DNA from: Euclidia mi
Taxonomy: Eukaryota > Arthropoda > Insecta > Lepidoptera > Erebidae
NCBI GenBank assembly: GCA_944739405.2
Contig: OX123182.2
Coordinates: forward strand, 58,469,183-58,533,182
DNA length: 64,000 nt
Reading direction: 5' to 3'
Every line of letters starts with the position of its first letter. The first letter of the stretch is position 1. Below are positions 56,951 through 64,000 of the stretch, piece after piece. The translations under genes were made by a program, and so were the position numbers. The notes beneath the pieces were generated by a model. That model had not been told where the DNA came from, did no database searches, and was given only the letters and a program-made list of their open reading frames with translations.

Positions 56951-58900
56951 AAAATAAAAAATATTTGACGAATATTTCATGAAGAATCAAAATTAGTGTT
57001 TGGAAAAAAAATCTTTCAAAAATATTTAAGTTACTAAAATTCTTTTTTAATATTTGAGTGTCAATGATTCATAAAATCGTCATCATTAGCCATGTATATA
57101 GGGTGTCACAAGATCCATCACCAAGCCGAAGTCTAGTCGCTTTGTACATCATGCCAAGTCATACACGCGGCGCCTATGAATATGTACGAGACAGATTCTT
57201 TATCCGAGGAGCGCGTACCAACGTTTATCTCTCGAAACAGCTTCCTACAATATGTTTATTACTCGCAAGAGATGCGTGCTTTCGCCTTAAACAACCGTCA
57301 CCACCTTTTCGCCAGTAATGTAGGCGCGTTTTTCTACGAGCTCACATTCGCATTTCGGCGAGTATACCTCAAGGGTGAAATTAATGTGTCGACGTAGAAC
57401 TATGTTCACCTTTCGTTATTGTTACTAAAATATTACTGCCTACTACGTGTTTTGGTACTTTTGCCTGAAATAGCTCTATATATTATTTTTAGTGTTAAGT
57501 TGATTTGGAAGTGTGGCCGCTATAAGTAGATAAGCTTGCTGTTCAATTAATGTTTATCTTTGGCTTCGGGCTACTAACAACATATTGTTAAAGTTTAGTG
57601 TTTCGAAACAGTGATTATCCAATGGTCTTGTGATTGCAAACCTGAGACTTTGATATCAAGTTATTAGTAATGACGTAGCATCAGTTTATCATATCATTGA
57701 CAATAGCATTTTCACTTTGCTAAAGACTTCAGACTTTAAGACAGTACACCATAGATCACTAAAATGTTACTGATCTAAAACGAATGATTCCTTGATAATA
57801 TATTTCGTTCCTGTTACCTAAAATAGCTGTAGGTATGGTCGGCCTTTCGCTAGTGGCTTTAATTTTATTTTTAGTGTTAAGTTTATTTAGAAGTGTGTCC
57901 GCTATAATTAGGTAGATAATTGTTCATTGATTCATTTTATTAAAATTCTTTCGCTAAATATTCGAGTATCATTATCATAGTATGAAATGTAAAGATTTCA
58001 TAAAGGTACTGCCTTTTGTAAACCTTTTGTAATCTTCCAAATCCACTATTTGTTTTAGCAATTGTATAAGACGAATTAGATTTCAACAATCCATTGAATA
58101 TATCCAATACTACGATTTATCATTTTTATAAAATTACTTTGACTTAAGACTTTATCTGAAATCAGCTTTAAAATGTATTTTTAAAAATATCTGTTTTCTG
58201 TCTTCATTACTCTATAAATAATATTTTCAACGTAAGTTATTAGGGATCATATTTATGTTCCCCGGAAATACAAAACGAAGCCAATTTCAATGAAAGCTTC
58301 ACAGCGTTTTGAACGAAAATCTGTGGTTCCAATAAATAATCACTTTCATATAAAAATAAAATTCCTTTAAAACCACAATCCGACTATGTTCGCAGAACAG
58401 TCACTTATACGATTAGAGGATGTATTCATTTATAACATATATAATTATGTAGAAACATGCGTTTCAATATAGTCTATTCGATCCATTGAGTGAAGATAAA
58501 TGTTCAAAATGTGATTTTATGTAAATAATCTTATTAAAGAAACAAACTAGAAAAAAGTTGTTTTGCCAAAAATGCTGCCTATTTACAATCGAATATACAT
58601 TAATAATTGGCCCTATATTAGTTGGAACTAGCAAACTAATTACTATTCAATTATTTAAAAAAAACTACATATGTAATCAAAAGACATCGAAAAGTTTACG
58701 CTGATTATTTATAAGCATAGTAGGCAAGTTAAAATGTGACTTTTAAGCAAATATGATCTCTACACGCAATTATAGGATTGTTTAATAATTGAATCTGCTA
58801 TAAAATTGTCATTTCAATACAACATTCACTTCGGGCTTTTCAGTATCTCGTATTATTTAAAATTTTACTAATGTAGTAATAACGTAACAAATTTTATTAT
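56951..58900. other. about 2 kb without a gene
   Basis: 57090-57175 matches 45425-45340 inverted (CACAAGATCCATCACCAAGC). Two related blocks (57410-57560 and 57780-57920, both with TAGTGTTAAGTT-AT and GAAGTGTG-CCGCTATAA) suggest an old tandem or dispersed repeat. Otherwise AT-rich. Confidence 0.45.
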
Positions 58901-58901
58901 A

Positions 58902-60021
58902 TACTAGCTTTTGTCCGCTGCTTCCCTCGCGTGAATTTGAAGCTCCCTGTCCTAAAGATGAATTCACTAACGTCACTTGAGTAACCGATGTAAAAAGTTT
59001 GAAGTTATTCCATTGATCGAATACAAAGGTTTCATACAAATTCTCACTTCCATTTTTACCCCCTTAGCGTGGGCATTACCAAAAAAGATTTTCTTAGTGT
59101 TTACTAACTTCATTTGAGGGACCAATATAACAAGTTTGAAGTTAATCCATTGAAGGAATTAAAAAGTTTCATACAAATTCTGAAACCCTTTTTTACCCCC
59201 CTAGGGAAGGAATTTCCAAAAAGCCTCTCTTAGTGCTACTCTACACTCCTCAATAGGCATGGGCGTTTTCGGATTTTTACGCAAACCGATAAAAATCCGA
59301 TTTCAGATTTTCAAATCGATTTTAGAAGTCGATTTCAGTAGTGGATGTAGGAGCGTAGCGTACGACAAACGCAAACAATCGAAATGTTATTGTATCTTAG
59401 GCATGAGACCAATCAAGTCACATAAAACTCTCCAAACATAAATTCCTAATAACTATTTGCAATTTTAAAATAAACATTAAATAGTTGCAATCTGAATTAG
59501 ATATTATCGCCTCGATATTTAGTTTTATTTTTCTATTCAATCTGCAATTCATAAAAGCGCCAAAATCCAAAACGATTCGCTTGCTTGGCGACAATTCGCT
59601 TCATCTCTTTCGCTCTTTCAATGGATCACTAAGTTAATAATAAAAAGAAATAAAATTCGCTCTTTCTCATTCTAACTAACTAGTCGTTTGGTAAAGTGAA
59701 AGAGAACAAATGAATATGAAAACTATCGAAAACGTAAGCTTTAGATTTACCTTGTAGTTTGGTTGCACTTGCACCGTTTGGTTCGGATTAGATTGTAAGC
59801 GTTATCGTGGTATTGTTTTGCGTTTTCTAAAATTGGTTTTCTCATATTGTAATATCGATGTAATACAATTTCTGACTGCAATCGGATTTCAGATTCGTTT
59901 TGATATATCGGTGTCATGCCTACTCCTCAAGGAATTCACATACCAAATTTCACCTACTTGTGCCGAGTAGTTTAGGCTGTAGCGTGTCAATCAGTAACGC
60001 AACGATTTTATATATACAGAA
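58902..60021 (+). repeat. interspersed repeat family T, interrupted by a MITE
   Basis: It starts ACTAGCTTTTGTCCGCTGC, contains TTAGTGCTACTCTACACTCC, is cut by 59254-59922, and resumes AATTCACATACCAAATTTCA...TCAGTAACGCAACG ending TTTATATATACAGA. Same end as 5290-5502. Confidence 0.6.
59254..59922. mobile_element. hAT-like MITE, 669 bp
   Basis: It is bounded by an 8-bp duplication CTCCTCAA (59246-59253 and 59923-59930). The terminal inverted repeat is TAGGCATG / CATGCCTA. The outer sequence TAGGCATGGGCG resembles hAT ends. AAATCCGATTTCAGATT at the left and ATCGGATTTCAGATTCG at the right are subterminal repeats. No transposase. Confidence 0.8.
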
Positions 60022-60424
60022 GATATGTGAAGTTTAAACTGAATCTCCTTAAAATTTATTGGTAAACATCAGCAAGCGAACTCACAACATGCATACAAGT
60101 TCCTAATACACGTCTCCAACATTGTCTCGTAGGCCGCATAAATTGCGCACATGATATACAAAGCACAAGTTACACCGGCTGCGGGATATTAGCCGGAATT
60201 GCTTCAGTTTACCCGCCATCATTGATTCCAGCTCACAAATTTTTACAATACCTCGTTATAAGGATCTCTGTCACAGTTGTAGCGAATGTGCTGTGAATAA
60301 AAATACAACTTACGTAGGTATACACTTTCCTGGGTGTTCATTATAAAATGACGGCACTGTTGTTAATTTTTTGTTTGTGTGCGATAGTTTTTTATGGAAG
60401 GACGATTGTTAGAATATAATATCA
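60022..60424. other. no gene seen
   Basis: Spacer left of the RTE-type LINE. Confidence 0.4.
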
Positions 60425-60697
60425 TTGAGTAAATTCGGGGAGATGGGCCTCGTTAGCCTGTCAAGGAGAAGGAAAACTCCAAAATTAAACAACTTTCAGG
60501 GAGCATACCCGACACAAAACCCCGATCTAAGGTGTGAACAAACCCGTGCCGAGGGATTTGTGGCCAGAGGGCAAGCTGGTCGTAAACGGAGGGTGCCTGT
60601 GTTTGTGGTCACAGGGTAGAGCTGATATTCCGCCTTACCCCCGTAAAGGGCTCTGCGAGAATGGACAGTCTAGATTCCTAAATCTCGTGGGAACGCT

Positions 60698-62105
60698 ATG
60701 GGAACAAAAACTTCTTCTTCTCCATACGGTGGCGACGCAGTTCGCAACCCGTCACGTTTCATTCCCCGCGAGGGCGAAAAGCGGCCTACGGAAAGTCAGT
60801 TTGCAACGTTGAATGTTGGAGGAGGGATGGACGGCAAATTGGATGAGGTATGTCAGATCATGGATAATAGAAAGATTGATGTTCTTTGTGTGAATGAAAC
60901 AAAAAGGAGAGGGTGTGACACCACCAAGCATGGCACATATACGGCATATTCGTCTAGGGTAGATAGTATCACCAGAGCCTGCAAGGGAATTGGTGTAATA
61001 CTATCTGCGCGAATAAATGAGTGTGTAAAAGAGTTTGAATGTGTAAATGCTAGGCTACTATGGAAGAGAATTAAAGTAGGACTTACTCGTGACTTTATTA
61101 TAGGGGTGCACGCCGCGGTCAATATAGTAACGGGTATGTCACAGCAAGAACAAGACAAAAAGCAGGAGTTTAGGGAGAGTTTAAGAGATATTTTGAGGAA
61201 CTGTAAGGACAACGAAAGATTGATCTTGTTAGGGGATTTCAATGGATGGGTGGGAGATGGATTTGAAAGGGTGTTAGGTGCATTCGGTGATGAGAGTGTG
61301 AACGAAAATGGAAAAGCACTGCTTGATGTTTGTTTGGAGTGGACAAACACCATGTTTGATCACAAAAGAACACATATATACGCGTGAGGCGAAACATTTT
61401 AGAAGAAGTATGATTGATTTTGGTATAAAAGATGAACGATTGAGAAAGAATATGTTGGATACAAGAGTGTATCTAGGGATCGGCATCCACACAGACCACT
61501 TCTTGGTATTGAGGCGGTTTAGTGGGCTATTTAAAAGATGGTGACACCGAAAACATAATGAAAATAGAGTCTTGGAAAGAATAAAAGTAGAAAATCTTTA
61601 AGAGAAAGATGTGAAAGTTGAATATAAACGAAGATTGATAGCAAGATTTGAGAGTTTCGATGGCATAAACAATATGGGCGAATTATGACAGTCTTTTAAA
61701 GAAGATGTAGTAGGTGTGGCGTCTGAGGTATGTGATGTGATCAAGAGAATAAAAATACGAAATGTTAAGAATACATGGTGGGACAAGGATGTTCAATCAG
61801 CAGTGTCAGAGAACAAGAAAGCTTGGTTAGATTGGTTGGCTGCCAGAGCCAATGAAAGAATGGGAAAAGCAACGAGAGCGGACATAGATGAAGCAAGAAA
61901 GGAGTTTGTTAGGTCAAAAAGAATAGTGAAAGAAATGCTTAAAAAGAAAAAAGAGGAAAAGAAGATGTTATGATCGATGGACAACGAGTCCATCGATCGA
62001 GCAAGTGAATGATTTTGTGTGTATATTTAGGTACGCTGTTTACTAGGAATGTTAAAAACAAAGAAGATATTGAAAAAGGAGTTAACACGATAAGTGCGAA
62101 ACAGG
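60698..62105 (+). pseudogene. RTE-like LINE endonuclease and linker
   Basis: From about 60800: ATLNVGGGMDGKLDEV, KIDVLCVNETKRRGC (metal-binding Glu), ILLGDFNGWVGDG (Asp, Asn), a frame change near 61385, then MIDFGIKDERLRKNML and GIHTDHFLVLRRFSGLFKRW (Asp-His of the active site). The linker from 61716 reads VKNTWWDKDVQSAV and a Lys/Glu-rich helix to a stop at 61971. 62030-62105 then reads YLGTLFTRNV, DIEKGVNTISA, normally found far downstream, so RT motifs 0-5 are deleted. Confidence 0.8.
61972..61998. repeat. 11-bp palindrome at the LINE deletion point
   Basis: GATCGATGGAC (61972-61982), loop AACGA, GTCCATCGATC (61988-61998). It sits exactly where endonuclease-linker sequence jumps to the end of RT. 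Confidence 0.7.
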
Positions 62106-63780
62106 GCTTGAAATACCCTGTCCGTGTCTCGTCTTTATAGCGGTAAGGAAACACTTAAACTTCTCTGTCGTGCGGGAGGCATAACTTCCATCTTGTTCAT
62201 TGTAGAAAAGAGATAATTATATATCTGAGATGTGCTATTGATTCCTAGTTCTATGGTACACCAACCTTAATGCCGGGTTTCTTAGACCTCGTGCCGCACT
62301 GAACAAATAATAATTCTAACACTGTGCGGAACGAGGTTGCGAACACCTTGTACCCAGCGCACCTCGTACCGCACTCTACGCTAGCTTCCCGCGGTTAGTG
62401 TTGTGCAACGTATTTGAGGCTGCGCACGTGACTAAGTAAGACTGCTGCCGATTATGTCGAAACGTTGCCAGAAAAATTTAATTAAGGTGAAGACGAACCG
62501 GTTGGTGAATCTGAGTCAAAATCAGGATATAGGAAGATATTTCAAAAACAGGTCAGTCGCAAATATAATAACTCCATCTGTGTCAATGTAATAGGTATGT
62601 AAATTGTAAATAATTATGTCAAGTATGTTCTATCCAACTCTATTCGACCCTATTTTTTTTTTTTACCAGGAGGAAAATCCCTTCGGATCTCCGACTCTTG
62701 GGGAAATGAGAGCCGGAGTATGTGGTGTTACCAATAAAAACCACCTCGACTTTCTCATGTACCCGTGTGTCGGAGTGTCGGGTATCCCCGAAGCATTCGT
62801 CGCAACCCCCCGACGAGTATTGGCCCACCAGAGGGTCAGGTGTTCCCCGAACAAAACCCCTTGGCGGCGGATGAAGGTGTTGGGCTCCGCCGCCAAATCA
62901 CCCAGCGGCTGTAGAGGATAGGAGACGGCAACGCAACACCGCATCTCCTCTTCCTCTGCGGCCCCACCGCGACGCAACAATGGTGCACCCCCATTTGGTC
63001 GCGGGAGATAGGGCACGCGGCAACGCAACACTGACACGCCTCTCCTCCTGCGACCGCACCCGACTGCGAGGGACAGACAGAACTGTCCCCCGCACCCCCA
63101 CTTTGGACGCATCCTACGCCTCACCCAAGCTCACGTGGAGCGTCCCCTTCGTGAGATCCCGCTTAGCTTCACCGTGGGTGTATTTCAAACCCACGGTTAT
63201 TGAGCACCCCTCCCCCCCCCACCACGACAAGGTGGAGATTCCACGGGGGGGTAATCGACTCTACCTTACTCATACCCTAATCTACTCAGCTCGACCCTAC
63301 TTTTCAGAACCCACTAAAGCACATCATCTCGAAAAGGGATCAAAGAAGAGGACAAAACTGTAAATAACATTACTCACAGAATGCACTGGTTGCAAAAAAT
63401 ATTATTGTTTGACCTGTTTTAATGAAAAGCATCCATAAGTTTGATAAATAAATACAATTAAATAAAATCGATGTTTATTTTCCCATCACTAAATAACACG
63501 AAAAACTGCAATTTTTCAGTGCGGTACGGGTTTCATCAGATCCCACATTTTGTATTACCCATAGAATCTAAACTAACTAATCTAACCACGGGCGGTGGCA
63601 GATTTAGGTTAATCAACTCATTGTTAATAATAATAAAGTCAAAAGCCGTACACTTTGTCTTATTTGGCGCCAAAAAAAGAATTTTGGTCTCCTACGGGTG
63701 GTGGAGTTTAATATGCCTCGTGCCGCCACAATCTCTGGTATAGGACAAGGTTTAAAACGACCCGTAACGCAGTAATTGAA
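62106..63780. mobile_element. unclassified insertion in the RTE-like LINE
   Basis: It separates VNTISA from RERFNAGNRVNG of the LINE. GTGCGGTACGAGG-like words repeat in both orientations near its ends (62290, 62320, 62365, 63518, 63715), as in the subterminal regions of cut-and-paste transposons. A short start MSKRCQKNLIKVKTNRLVNL (62453) and an end CTGCKKYYCLTC (63381-63416, CX2C pairs) may be the two ends of a transposase with the middle deleted; this recalls piggyBac C-termini but I cannot show it. Ends are not resolved; TGCG at both junctions is the only shared word. Confidence 0.4.
62654..63290 (-). repeat. GC-rich retroposon with poly(A), inside the insertion
   Basis: On the minus strand it ends in a run of about 12 A (plus-strand T at 62653-62664) and is flanked by TCGACCCTA (62644-62652 and 63291-63299). 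The 5' part matches the LINE-A leader (41740-41405). It may be a processed LINE leader transcript or a SINE that borrowed it. Several overlapping stop-poor frames are a by-product of the base composition. Confidence 0.65.
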
Positions 63781-63784
63781 AGTA

Positions 63785-64000
63785 CAGATAAATCTGCGCA
63801 GGGAACGTTTTAATGCAGGTAATAGGGTGAATGGAGCTTTGAAGCCTGTTATGAACAGTCAAAACGTGTCCAAAAAGGCACGTTTGGCTGTGCATAGAGG
63901 GATGTTAGTACCTACATTTATGTATGGTAATAAAAGTTGGGTATGGCAGAATAGACACGAAAGTAGAATAAATGCTGTAGAAATGAGAGCACAGAGAATT
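63785..64000 (+). pseudogene. RTE-like LINE C-terminal region, partial
   Basis: The plus strand reads RERFNAGNRVNGALKPVMNS, KARLAVHRGMLVPTFMYGNK and RINAVEMRAQRI up to the window edge, the region after RT in RTE-group proteins; it continues the frame lost at 62105. Confidence 0.75.

Larger units (their letters stand above)
60425..64000 (+). mobile_element. RTE-like LINE, interrupted and internally deleted, runs off the window
   Basis: Leader (60425-60790), endonuclease (60800-61540), linker (61560-61970), a deletion junction marked by a palindrome (61972-61998), RT C-terminal part (62000-62105), an insertion (about 62106-63780), then the remaining C-terminal region (63785-64000). The missing RT core lies at the deletion. 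Confidence 0.75.

Noticed and set aside
62106..63780. Calling the insertion piggyBac
   Set aside because: A CX2C-rich C-terminal piece is suggestive, but there is no TTAA duplication or piggyBac terminal repeat at the LINE junctions.

Overview
The window looks like a transposon-dense piece of an insect genome, most likely a moth or butterfly. It is AT-rich with short, broken ORFs. It carries BEL/Pao, Ty3/gypsy, Penelope-like, several LINE and several tRNA-derived SINE families. Repeat motifs that I associate with Lepidoptera recur (the CCCCTTCGGGG SINE tail and the CAGTCTACTGCTGGAC repeat). I see no intact host gene. The only recognisable host-type sequences are two broken copies of a TTLL-type tubulin glutamylase gene at 53.5-56.0 kb.

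Layout. 1-2.65 kb: 3' half of a degenerate Ty3/gypsy element with its 3' LTR. 2.7-11.2 kb: gene-free DNA with SINEs and other short repeats. 11281-19947 (minus): a complete, apparently young BEL/Pao element with identical 261-bp LTRs, a GTTGT target duplication and one open 2537-codon gag-pol-env frame ending in a baculovirus-F-like envelope. 22481-32040 (plus): a second, older BEL/Pao element, recognised from two ~415-bp LTRs, a primer-binding site and a GTAAT duplication. Most of its gag is gone, its internal DNA holds SINEs and a Penelope fold-back, and its pol is broken by stops, a SINE and palindromes.

33.4-41.7 kb: a short LINE 3' end, then a nearly complete EN/RT LINE (minus) split by a 3.1-kb Harbinger-like TIR element. 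45.4-51.7 kb: a patchwork of LINE pieces in both orientations, one of them interrupted by a SINE. 52.4-53.4 kb: a TA-flanked TIR element containing a Penelope fragment. 53.5-56.0 kb: tail-to-tail TTLL pseudogenes. 56.3-60.0 kb: a LINE 3' end and an interspersed repeat carrying a hAT-like MITE. 60.4-64 kb: an RTE-type LINE running off the edge, with an unclassified insertion that itself contains a poly(A) retroposon.

The genes do not form a pathway. What ties the region together is repeated nesting (retroelement inside retroelement inside DNA element) and an unusual number of near-perfect, short-loop palindromes, several of which sit inside former coding sequence of transposons and so must post-date their insertion. 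All family names come from motifs read by eye; no database search was possible.
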